This document shows, piece after piece, positions 56,734 to 64,000 of a stretch of DNA of 64,000 bases. Both the position numbers and the translations under genes were made by a program. Each line of letters begins with the position of its first letter. The stretch's first letter is position 1. The notes under the pieces were generated by a model. The model was not told the origin of the DNA. It ran no database searches and worked only from the letters and a program-made list of their open reading frames with translations. The stretch is from Bartonella australis AUST/NH1 (GTDB lineage: Bacteria; Pseudomonadota; Alphaproteobacteria; Rhizobiales; Rhizobiaceae): NCBI RefSeq assembly GCF_000341355.1, contig NC_020300.1:496001-560000 (forward strand). The letters run 5' to 3'.

Positions 56734-57606
56734 TTAGCCATCAGCGGTCTCTGCAGTGCTCTCAGGGAAAGTAAAATTCACATTTTCTGGGATGTTTATT
56801 GTTACAGGAAGATTATCTACAGTGATTTGAATATTTTCGTTCATTGCGTCTTTCACATGGTCAATGCGCATTAAAGCTAGAGCTTCATTTGTAGCACATG
56901 TTCCCAATTGTCCTAGCTTTTTTGCTCCTGCTGTAACAGTGGAGCCTGGCGTTAAGTTATATCGGCTTTTGACGATTAAAAGACGACGACGAATTATTTT
57001 ACGATGGTGCATCCGCGAAATAACCTCTTGCCCGATATAACAACCTTTGTTCAATGCTAGTCCATTGATTTGGTCATAGTTAATATCGTGGGGAAAAACT
57101 TTTCCTATTTCATAATCATGGCCGCTTTCTGCGATCGCGTAACGAATACGCATTCGGTCCCAGTTGTCGTTGCGTTTTGGAGCAGATAGGGATGTTTTTC
57201 CGTAATATCTTAAGACTTTTTCTTTTATTGGAAATCGCTTATCAGAAAAACTTAAAACAGAATCTGATATACTTATTTTATTTTCCCAACAAATTGTTAT
57301 ATCTTTTTGTAATGGTTGTGTAATTTCTATTTCTTTACGTAATTTATAAAGCATAAGACGTTTCTGAAAGGAGTCAGCTAAGAGCGCATCAATATCGATC
57401 ATGTAGCCCTTGTTTATTTTGCTAATAAGAAAATCAGCAACGACTTTTCCTTGTGGGGATAGAAGAGCACCTGGGAGGAGTTCTTGTGGCCTCATTTTTT
57501 TTATATCTGTGGTGATAAGAACCTGCAAGAAATGCGTAGCTTCTTCGCCGGTCACTTTAATAATTTTACGGTTTTTTAGGCTAAGAGCGTTTTGTTTTTC
57601 GACCAT
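56734..57606 (-). CDS. ygfZ: Folate-binding protein YgfZ
   Basis: YgfZ is a tetrahydrofolate-dependent protein that supports maintenance of certain Fe-S enzymes. I chose the ATG that gives MVEKQNALSLKNRKIIKV, since an AAAGG Shine-Dalgarno stands about 9 nt upstream; the longer frame adds 20 unlikely residues. The family motif KGCYIGQE is present near residue 203, with the Cys required for function. The N-terminal GcvT-like fold includes EEATHFLQVLITTDIKK. It is divergent from pyrC with a short intergenic gap. Confidence 0.93.
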   Translation of the reverse strand: MVEKQNALSLKNRKIIKVTGEEATHFLQVLITTDIKKMRPQELLPGALLSPQGKVVADFLISKINKGYMIDIDALLADSFQKRLMLYKLRKEIEITQPLQKDITICWENKISISDSVLSFSDKRFPIKEKVLRYYGKTSLSAPKRNDNWDRMRIRYAIAESGHDYEIGKVFPHDINYDQINGLALNKGCYIGQEVISRMHHRKIIRRRLLIVKSRYNLTPGSTVTAGAKKLGQLGTCATNEALALMRIDHVKDAMNENIQITVDNLPVTINIPENVNFTFPESTAETADG

Positions 57607-57670
57607 GATACTTGCCTTTCTGCCCAGAGTTGCATAATCGATAAGAAGGCGGCATGTAGGGAGCACGGTT

Positions 57671-59002
57671 ATGTTTAAAACATTTGATACAATTTTTAAA
57701 GGCGCAACGCTTGTTAATCACGATGGAAGCGGTAAGCGTGATATTGGTGTGGTGAATGGTCAAATTGCTGAAATTGGTGATCTTACACGTGCATCTGCTT
57801 GTGAGGTAATTGACTGTACAGGCCTGCATATTTTACCCGGTATCATTGATAGCCAAGTTCATTTTCGTGAGCCGGGTAATGAACATAAAGAAGATCTAGA
57901 AAGTGGTTCTCGTTCTGCGGTTTTGGGGGGAGTCACAGCAGTTTTCGAAATGCCTAATACCAGTCCACTTACGGTCTCAGAAGAGACTTTGGCTGATAAG
58001 GTGAGACGTGCATTTCACCGGATGCATTGCGACTTCGCGTTTTGGGTTGGAGGAACGCGTGAGAATATACATGAATTAGCTGAATTAGAGAGATTGCCTG
58101 GTGCCGCTGGTATTAAGGTATTTATGGGATCTTCTACGGGTGATCTTTTGGTAGATGATGATGAAAGTGTGCGCCTTATTTTAAAGAATACACGTCGTCG
58201 TACAGCCTTTCATTCTGAAGATGAAGAACGACTCAATGAACGTAAACTACTGCGTGTTGAGGGGGATGTGTTATCGCATCCGGTTTGGCGCGATGAGATT
58301 GCTGCATTAAAGTGCACACAGCGTTTGGTTAAAATTGCGCATGAAACAGGGGCGCGTATTCATGTGCTGCATCTTTCCACAGCAGAAGAAATTGATTTTT
58401 TAAAAAATCACAAGGATGTCGCGACAGCTGAAATAACTCATCATCATTTGACGCTGGCCGCTGATGATTATCAGCGGTTTGGTACATTGATCCAGATGAA
58501 TCCGCCTATTCGTGAAAGCCGCCATAGAGAAGTTCTTTGGTACGGAGTTCAGCAGGGCGTCATTGATATTTTAGGTTCTGATCATGCTCCTCACACACTC
58601 GAGGAAAAACAGAAAATTTACCCTTTTTCGCCTTCGGGTATAACAGGTGTACAAACAACGGTTGCAATTATGCTCACCCACGTGAATACAGGAAAAATCT
58701 CTCTTGAACGTTTTGTTGATCTTACGTCGCATGGACCTAATCGCGTTTTTGGTATAAGCCGTAAAGGGCGCATTGCCGTTGGATATGATGCTGACCTGAC
58801 CATTATTGATCTGAAACGAGAAGAGATCATTACTAATGCGCTAATTGGTTCACGTGCAAATTGGACGCCTTATGACGGAAAAAAAGTTAAAGGCTGGCCA
58901 GTTGGCACAATCATCCGTGGTATGCGGGTTATGTGGGAAGGTGAAATTGTCACACCTTCACAGGGGCGGCCTGTTAAATTTACAGAAGCACCGGCGCAAT
59001 AA
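57671..59002 (+). CDS. pyrC: Dihydroorotase
   Basis: PyrC closes carbamoyl aspartate to dihydroorotate in pyrimidine synthesis. The 443-residue protein is the long, class I type. The metal-binding motif is DSQVHFREPG near 59, and the carboxylated Lys is in AGIKVFMGSS near 150. Later ligands are in HSEDEER and HVLHLST, and the catalytic Asp is in GSDHAPHTLEEKQK near 302. The length and DLESGSRSAVLGGVTAVFEMPNT agree with alphaproteobacterial enzymes. It could be confused with allantoinase, but the motif set favours dihydroorotase. Confidence 0.92.
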   Translation: MFKTFDTIFKGATLVNHDGSGKRDIGVVNGQIAEIGDLTRASACEVIDCTGLHILPGIIDSQVHFREPGNEHKEDLESGSRSAVLGGVTAVFEMPNTSPLTVSEETLADKVRRAFHRMHCDFAFWVGGTRENIHELAELERLPGAAGIKVFMGSSTGDLLVDDDESVRLILKNTRRRTAFHSEDEERLNERKLLRVEGDVLSHPVWRDEIAALKCTQRLVKIAHETGARIHVLHLSTAEEIDFLKNHKDVATAEITHHHLTLAADDYQRFGTLIQMNPPIRESRHREVLWYGVQQGVIDILGSDHAPHTLEEKQKIYPFSPSGITGVQTTVAIMLTHVNTGKISLERFVDLTSHGPNRVFGISRKGRIAVGYDADLTIIDLKREEIITNALIGSRANWTPYDGKKVKGWPVGTIIRGMRVMWEGEIVTPSQGRPVKFTEAPAQ

Positions 59003-59023
59003 TATACGAAAGTTAAATACGCG

Positions 59024-59281
59024 CTATTGAACAATTTTGTGGGGACAAAAAATACCCATAATAACTTTGTCGCGTGTATGCGAGAGCAGCTTTAAGACTT
59101 GCTGTTCTGATCGTATCTGAAGAAGGTACTGCAACGCTGTGTCAAAAGCGGCTACCGCGAGAATTTCTGGTTCGATGCCATTTAAAATTCCATCGGTCCA
59201 CACTTCAGTTTGATATTTGACGGCAAGAAGCTTTTGTTCTTCAGCTATTAAATCGGTTGTATTCATATCAGATTGGCTCAT
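59024..59281 (-). CDS. Small hypothetical protein, 85 residues
   Basis: I do not recognise this protein. It begins MSQSDMNTTDLIAEEQKLLAVKYQTEVW; the second Met may be the true start. The middle is helical and hydrophobic (EPEILAVAAFDTALQYLLQI), with no signal peptide or membrane segment. It is convergent with pyrC, with 21 bp between stops, and lies 76 bp past the end of the TIGR02301 gene on the same strand. Its clean frame and tight fit between neighbours support a real gene. Confidence 0.6.
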   Translation of the reverse strand: MSQSDMNTTDLIAEEQKLLAVKYQTEVWTDGILNGIEPEILAVAAFDTALQYLLQIRSEQQVLKLLSHTRDKVIMGIFCPHKIVQ

Positions 59282-59357
59282 GGACTAACTCATTTTTAGA
59301 AAAATCACCCATGTGTAGCACAAATTTGAGGTTTGTCAGTTATATTTAAAAAAAAGA

Positions 59358-59741
59358 TTAATCATTAAAAGGTGCGAGTAGGCTTTCGGATAAGGCTCTA
59401 CCTTCTTCGATATATCTCCGGTCCGCTTCGATTGCCGATTGCGTACAACGATGATAATTTTCCGAAAAAGCGCGATAAGCTCCGTTGAACGATTCATAAA
59501 AGTAAGCGCGCCTTTGTGGTGCTGGTTTTTCTGCTTCAATTAACGCGGCCATATAATCATACCACTGGTTTGTGGGAGTAGTACAGAGATTGCGCAGATA
59601 ATGCAGAGAACCCAAAATTTCTGCCAATCGTAGCAATTTTGTATCATATGATAACAATTGTTGCGCAAAGGTTTGTGCTGAACTTAGAAAAAATACTGAA
59701 ATAATAATATTTATCAAAATGTTACGCATTATTTTTCTCAT
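59358..59741 (-). CDS. TIGR02301 family exported protein
   Basis: A small alphaproteobacterial protein of unknown function, 127 residues. A signal peptide ends in SSAQTFAQ. The mature part has YDTKLLRLAEILGSLHYLRNLC followed by RRAYFYESFNGAYRAFSENYHRC and RRYIEEGRALSESL, the pattern of the TIGR02301 family, with two conserved cysteines. A start three or four codons later is possible. It probably acts in the periplasm. Confidence 0.85.
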   Translation of the reverse strand: MRKIMRNILINIIISVFFLSSAQTFAQQLLSYDTKLLRLAEILGSLHYLRNLCTTPTNQWYDYMAALIEAEKPAPQRRAYFYESFNGAYRAFSENYHRCTQSAIEADRRYIEEGRALSESLLAPFND

Positions 59742-60280
59742 AATAAATTTTTGTGGGATCGAAATTATAAACAGGGCAACCTCACTGTCGGGGGCATCTT
59801 GGAGTGTTTATGCCCATAAAGAGATAGCCAGAAAATGTTATATATTATCGCCAGTGGCGAACATATTGTAGAAATCTAGGGCGCGAAAGGCAGTAAGAAA
59901 ATGATTGCGAGGATATTAAAAGTTTTTTCTAAAATGTTTTAAAGATATTTCGAATTTTTTATTTAATTTCGTTACTTGCAATAAATTTAGGCTAACCGCT
60001 TGTTTAGAGTTTTTCTCTGAGTTCATTTCTATCAGGAAAAGCAAATTGGCCTTTGTTAATGCTTAGTTAATAAAATTGGTTTGTTTTAACAGACAACAAA
60101 GAACCCCTCCTAAACGAGGTGCGGTGGAATGGCTCTAGCTTTCACATAAGATATGCCAAATTTTGGTTCGAAGTTGTAGGTTTTTTGCAGATTATATCGG
60201 GAACGGATAATATGTCTAGTAATTTGATAGTATAAACGGAGTTTATCAGGAACGCCGGAAAGTAATGCCGCTCACGGAGT
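59742..60280. other. 540-bp intergenic region before cysS
   Basis: No gene is seen. The only supported signal is the cysS promoter candidate near its right end. The rest is AT-rich without strong hairpins. Confidence 0.6.
60185..60213 (+). promoter_or_regulatory. Candidate cysS promoter
   Basis: TTGCAG (60185-60190) and TAATAT (60208-60213) are separated by 17 bp, about 70 bp before the cysS start. Confidence 0.45.
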
Positions 60281-60286
60281 ATGCTT

Positions 60287-61795
60287 ATGAGCAATTTGCG
60301 ATTTTATAATACGCTTACACGTAAAAAAGAAGATTTCACACCGATTAATCCCGCTAACGTACGTCTTTATGTTTGTGGTCCGACGGTTTACGATTATGCC
60401 CATATCGGCAATGCACGTCCTGTTATCGTTTTTGATATTTTGTTTCGTTTATTACGTCACGTTTATGGTGAGGCTCACGTCAAGTATGCTCGTAATATCA
60501 CAGATGTGGATGATAAGATTAACGCACGTGCAGCTCGTGAATATCCGAAGCTCGCACTTAATGATGCTATTCGTTTACTAACTGAGCGCACATATCATCA
60601 ATTTCAGCAGGATACAATGGCGCTCAGCTGTTTAATGCCGACTAGCCAACCGCGCGCAACTGACTATTTGGAAGAAGTGCGGTTTTTGATTGAAAGACTT
60701 CTTGAAAAAGGCCACGCTTATATCGCAGAAAATCATATATTGTTTTCCGTAAACAGCATGAGAGACTGCCCCCATTATGGTGCGCTGGCAAGACGATCAC
60801 TTGACGAAATGAGAGCGGGGGCAAGAGTAGATGTTGCTGCTTACAAAAAGGAGGAAATGGATTTTGTTTTATGGAAACCTTCTACAGAGGAGGAACCAGG
60901 GTGGACATCGCCGGCGGGAATCACCGTTTTAGGCCGTCCGGGTTGGCATATCGAGTGTTCGGCAATGTCGATGGCAGATCTGTTAGTTCCTTACGGTGGA
61001 GGTTTAGCTTGTAATGATCCGGCAGCGAATATGTTCGACATTCATGGTGGCGGTATTGATTTGATTTTTCCTCATCACGAAAATGAGATCGCGCAAAGCT
61101 GTTCAGCTTTGGGAACTGAACGAATGGCCAACTTCTGGATGCATAACGGTTTTGTGCAAGTTGAAGGTAAAAAGATGTCTAAGAGTCTTGGCAATTTTAT
61201 CACTATTCGTTCTATATTAGAGAGCAATTTTTTTCAATTTAACAATGTCTTGACAGATGAAATTAAACAAAAATGGGCAGGTTTATCTGCGCGTTTTTCG
61301 ATGTTGCAAACTCATTATCGTGAACCATTGAATTGGACGACTTTACGTTTAGCTCAATCCAGTAGCGAGCTGTATCGGTGGTATGAATTTCTTCGCCGCG
61401 AAAGATGTTGTTTGGATGACGACGAATCTGTAGAAGGATCTTTGATAGCTGCATTAAGCGATGACCTTAACACCCCGAATGCACTCACTATTTTGCGAAA
61501 ATTTTATAAAGAGGGAAATGCCGTGGCTCTCGCAAAGGGTATGGACTTATTTGGATTACTGCAACGAGAATGGGTTACAAGGCCAGAATGTCCACTTTTT
61601 GCTACCGGGGTGGCCCTTGATGCACAATTAATTGACCAGCGTATCGCTGAGAGGTTATTACTTATTCATAATAAAAAGTGGGCGGCTGCAGATGCAATTC
61701 GTGATGAGCTCGCGGCGGAGGGGATTTTGCTAAAAGATGAAAAAGACCCCCAGACTGGTGAGCGTATTACTACGTGGGAAACGAAGCGATCATGA
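60287..61795 (+). CDS. cysS: Cysteinyl-tRNA synthetase
   Basis: CysS charges tRNA-Cys. I chose the second of two nearby ATG codons because the GGAG Shine-Dalgarno is 7 nt before it and only 1 nt before the first. The 502-residue protein has [16 protein letters not shown] (HIGH region with a zinc-binding Cys) near 26-41, and [10 protein letters not shown] and [12 protein letters not shown] carrying further zinc ligands. The KMSKS loop is [10 protein letters not shown] near 298. The length is slightly above the usual 460-500. Confidence 0.96.
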   Translation: MSNLRFYNTLTRKKEDFTPINPANVRLYVCGPTVYDYAHIGNARPVIVFDILFRLLRHVYGEAHVKYARNITDVDDKINARAAREYPKLALNDAIRLLTERTYHQFQQDTMALSCLMPTSQPRATDYLEEVRFLIERLLEKGHAYIAENHILFSVNSMRDCPHYGALARRSLDEMRAGARVDVAAYKKEEMDFVLWKPSTEEEPGWTSPAGITVLGRPGWHIECSAMSMADLLVPYGGGLACNDPAANMFDIHGGGIDLIFPHHENEIAQSCSALGTERMANFWMHNGFVQVEGKKMSKSLGNFITIRSILESNFFQFNNVLTDEIKQKWAGLSARFSMLQTHYREPLNWTTLRLAQSSSELYRWYEFLRRERCCLDDDESVEGSLIAALSDDLNTPNALTILRKFYKEGNAVALAKGMDLFGLLQREWVTRPECPLFATGVALDAQLIDQRIAERLLLIHNKKWAAADAIRDELAAEGILLKDEKDPQTGERITTWETKRS

Positions 61796-61837
61796 TTATT
61801 AGTATTCTGGTAATTTTCTCAAAAAAGGGAGAAGGCG

Positions 61838-62509
61838 GTGAATTTTTTGTATGATTATGGGTATACAGCGCTTAAATTAGTTTTGGGTCTTGCCGCCTTT
61901 TTATTTATCTTAAGAACAACAGGTCGTGGCAGCCTCAGTCAAATGACGCCGATTGATCTGGTGAGCAATTTTGTGATGGGTGGTATTATTGGGGGAAGTA
62001 TTTATAATCACGATATAAGCGGCACCCAGGTGCTGGTTGTTCTGCTTATTTGGCAAACCTTGATCACGTCCCTTAATTTTTTAGCGCGATATTCAGTTTT
62101 TTTTCATCGGCTTATTGTTGGGCAAAGTGTTGCATTAGTTTTAGATGGTGTGTTTCAAATAGATGAGATTAAGCGCCTGGGTATCAGCGTGAATGAATTA
62201 ATTACAACGTTGCGTATTAAAGGCTGTAGTTTGCGCGAAGCAGCTTTTGTTCGTTTAGAAGCGAATGGTGATTTTTCCGTTGTTCCAAAAAAAGATGGAA
62301 AAAATTCTATCATTCTTGTGCAAAATGGTGAAATTCTTAAAGAAGGTCTCGAAGAAATTGATAAATCGGAGGCGTGGCTCAAATCGGAGTTAAGAAAAAG
62401 GCGCTTAAAAGTCGAGGATTTATTTGCAGTGGAATGGTACGAGAAAACAGACAAAAATAATCAATCTTGCAGCGAATTGTTTCTTGTTCCTTTTCAAAAA
62501 ACAGTCTAA
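61838..62509 (+). CDS. DUF421 membrane protein (YetF/YcaP family)
   Basis: A membrane protein of 223 residues and unknown molecular role. It starts at GTG with a GGGAGAAGG ribosome-binding site. The N-terminal part has three hydrophobic helices and the signatures FLFILRTTGRGSLSQMTPIDLVSNFVMGGIIGG and WQTLITSLNFLARYS. The C-terminal cytoplasmic domain has the conserved stretch NELITTLRIKGCSLREAAFVRLEANGDFSVV. It lies between cysS and an ABC transporter in the same direction. Confidence 0.88.
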   Translation: MNFLYDYGYTALKLVLGLAAFLFILRTTGRGSLSQMTPIDLVSNFVMGGIIGGSIYNHDISGTQVLVVLLIWQTLITSLNFLARYSVFFHRLIVGQSVALVLDGVFQIDEIKRLGISVNELITTLRIKGCSLREAAFVRLEANGDFSVVPKKDGKNSIILVQNGEILKEGLEEIDKSEAWLKSELRKRRLKVEDLFAVEWYEKTDKNNQSCSELFLVPFQKTV

Positions 62510-62631
62510 CTTCAGACACTTTGAAAGCGCACAGCACACAAGAGGCGAACGAAGAGCGTAACATAATCAACAAAGCGCGGGTGAAGGGTCGCTTTTGCGC
62601 GTATTAAGTGGGTGATGAAGAAATAGGGCTT

Positions 62632-64000
62632 ATGAGACAGGATGAAATGCCGAAAACCGTGTCGGCGGCTTCGGGGCGGACTTTACGTACACTCTGTAAT
62701 TTATGGCCCTATATGTGGCCATCCGCCCGACCTGATTTAAAGATGCGCGTTATATGGGCGGTATTTTACCTCATTTTAGCAAAATTAGTCCTTTTATCTG
62801 TGCCGTATTTTTTTAAATACGCTACAAACGCGCTCGATGCACACTTTGAGCCATCTGTGCAGTCTTCGTCTATCTTACTCGTTCCTGTTATGCTGGTTTT
62901 AGCGTACAATGCCGCGCGTATTGTGCAGGCTGGATTGAATCAGTTACGTGATTCTCTTTTCGCGATCGTTGGTCAATATGCCATCCGCCAATTAGCATAT
63001 AAGACTTTTATCCATCTTCACAAATTGTCTTTGCGCTTTCATTTAGAGCGGCGAACTGGTGGGCTTTCCCGTGTGATTGACCGTGGTACAAAGGGCATTG
63101 AGGCTATTGTGAGGTTTTCAATCCTTAATACGGCACCAACCATTTTAGAATTTGTCCTGACAGCGCTCGTATTTTATATAAATTACGGGGTGTATTATGT
63201 TTTTGTAGTTGTGGTGACGGTCGGTTTATATAGTTGGTTCACAATTAAGGCAAGTAACTGGCGCATTAAAATTCGAGAAGAAATGAATACCGCGGACACC
63301 GAGGCAAACACGCACGCAGTTGATTCCCTTTTAAACTTCGAAACGGTTAAATATTTTGGCAATGAAGCTTTAGAAGCAAATCGATTTGATTCTTCTATGG
63401 CGGGTTATGAAGAGGCCGCGACGAAAACTTGGGTATCATTAAGTTGGCTGAATTTTGGCCAGGCCTTTATCTTTGGTGTCGGGATGACTGTCCTTATGTT
63501 GATATCGGCGTATGAAGTTTTCCGTGGGTCTCAGACTTTAGGTGATTTTGTTTTCATTAATGCACTTCTGATACAGCTTTCAATTCCACTGAATTTTATT
63601 GGTTCGATTTATCGCGAAGTTCGCCAGGGCTTAACCGATATCGAATCTATGTTTGATCTTTTAGATGTTCAGCAGGAAATTGTCGATAAATCGGACGCTA
63701 AGCCATTGGTGGTGAGTGACGGCACCATCCGGTTCCATAAGGTGCAATTTTCATACGATGCAGCTCGCCCGATTCTCAGAGATATTAATTTTGAAATACC
63801 TGGGGGTAAGACAACAGCAATTGTTGGCCCATCAGGCGCTGGTAAATCAACTATTTCTCGGTTACTTTTCCGATTTTATGATGTTGAATCGGGTTCGATA
63901 ACAGTTGATGGGCAGGATATCCGTGATGTGACCCAAGGAAGTTTACGTGAAGCGATTGGTATAGTGCCACAAGATACGGTTTTGTTTAATGATACAATTG
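62632..64000 (+). CDS. ATM1-type ABC exporter, C-terminus cut by window edge
   Basis: The visible 456 codons start MRQDEMPKTVSAASG and continue without a break to the window end. The membrane domain has about six hydrophobic segments and contains RALAY-type AIRQLAYKTFIHLHKLSLRFHLERRTGGLSRVIDRG and the NFETVKYFGNE motif, both typical of Atm1/HMT exporters. The ATPase domain begins near 370, with FHKVQFSYDAARPILRDINFEIPGG and Walker A GPSGAGKST. The Q-loop is GIVPQDTVLFNDT. Bacterial relatives export glutathione-derived or metal-linked compounds. Walker B and the signature motif are beyond the edge. Confidence 0.92.
   Translation, partial: MRQDEMPKTVSAASGRTLRTLCNLWPYMWPSARPDLKMRVIWAVFYLILAKLVLLSVPYFFKYATNALDAHFEPSVQSSSILLVPVMLVLAYNAARIVQAGLNQLRDSLFAIVGQYAIRQLAYKTFIHLHKLSLRFHLERRTGGLSRVIDRGTKGIEAIVRFSILNTAPTILEFVLTALVFYINYGVYYVFVVVVTVGLYSWFTIKASNWRIKIREEMNTADTEANTHAVDSLLNFETVKYFGNEALEANRFDSSMAGYEEAATKTWVSLSWLNFGQAFIFGVGMTVLMLISAYEVFRGSQTLGDFVFINALLIQLSIPLNFIGSIYREVRQGLTDIESMFDLLDVQQEIVDKSDAKPLVVSDGTIRFHKVQFSYDAARPILRDINFEIPGGKTTAIVGPSGAGKSTISRLLFRFYDVESGSITVDGQDIRDVTQGSLREAIGIVPQDTVLFNDTI

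Noticed and set aside
56456..56737. Plus-strand open frame of 93 codons before ygfZ
   Set aside because: No domain or convincing start. The opposite strand looks more like a decayed gene, so neither is called.

Overview
The window looks like a chromosomal segment of a Bartonella species (Alphaproteobacteria, Hyphomicrobiales). The reasons are the AT-rich composition, an Omp43-like porin, the hut/hem/hmu heme-uptake locus arranged as in Bartonella, and alphaproteobacterial housekeeping gene order (rpoZ-rsh-pyrE-DUF2062-acpS-lepB-rnc-era-recO). A large tandem family of DUF1561 (PF07598) proteins suggests a lineage near B. bacilliformis or B. australis. The species is an inference.

Layout. 1-2180 is the N-terminal part of aminopeptidase N. 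2261-3145 is a family-4-like uracil-DNA glycosylase. 3232-8380 is a thiamine biosynthesis operon read leftward (thiC-thiO-thiS-thiG-thiE-thiD), with a degenerate TPP-riboswitch-like leader. 9150-10373 is an intact porin, followed by tRNA-Ser(GCU). 11150-33559 is an array of nine tandem paralogues of about 650 residues, all on the minus strand and called VM1 to VM9 here by coordinate. 33734-41091 is the heme-uptake locus (hmuV-hmuU-hmuT-hemS-hutA leftward, tonB divergent). 41322-64000 is mostly core metabolism: a lytic transglycosylase, dapA, smpB, a family-5 uracil-DNA glycosylase, the rpoZ-to-recO cluster, panC-panB, ygfZ, pyrC, a TIGR02301 protein, cysS, a DUF421 membrane protein and the start of an Atm1-type ABC exporter.

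The most interesting region is the nine-gene array. Each protein has a secretion signal, a ricin-B-like lectin region with QxW-type motifs, a basic furin-like site near residue 380, a C-terminal domain and a conserved cysteine-rich tail. The basic site is RVKR in eight copies and KVKR in one, and it lies between two conserved cysteines. The C-terminal domain keeps an invariant CGxC, a later His and a later Asn at almost exactly papain-like spacing. Together these read as a secreted AB-type toxin family with a cleavable, disulfide-bridged linker and a possible cysteine-peptidase-like A domain. Leptospira members of PF07598 are known as virulence-modifying lectin-domain cytotoxins; the papain-like reading is my inference.

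Every gene in the array is followed by a decayed piece of porin gene that begins near codon 80-85 of the porin. The amplified unit therefore seems to have arisen by a toxin gene landing in, or recombining with, a porin gene. Non-adjacent copies share nearly identical stretches, which points to ongoing gene conversion. The array sits between a porin and the heme-uptake locus, which suits a blood-borne host-associated lifestyle.
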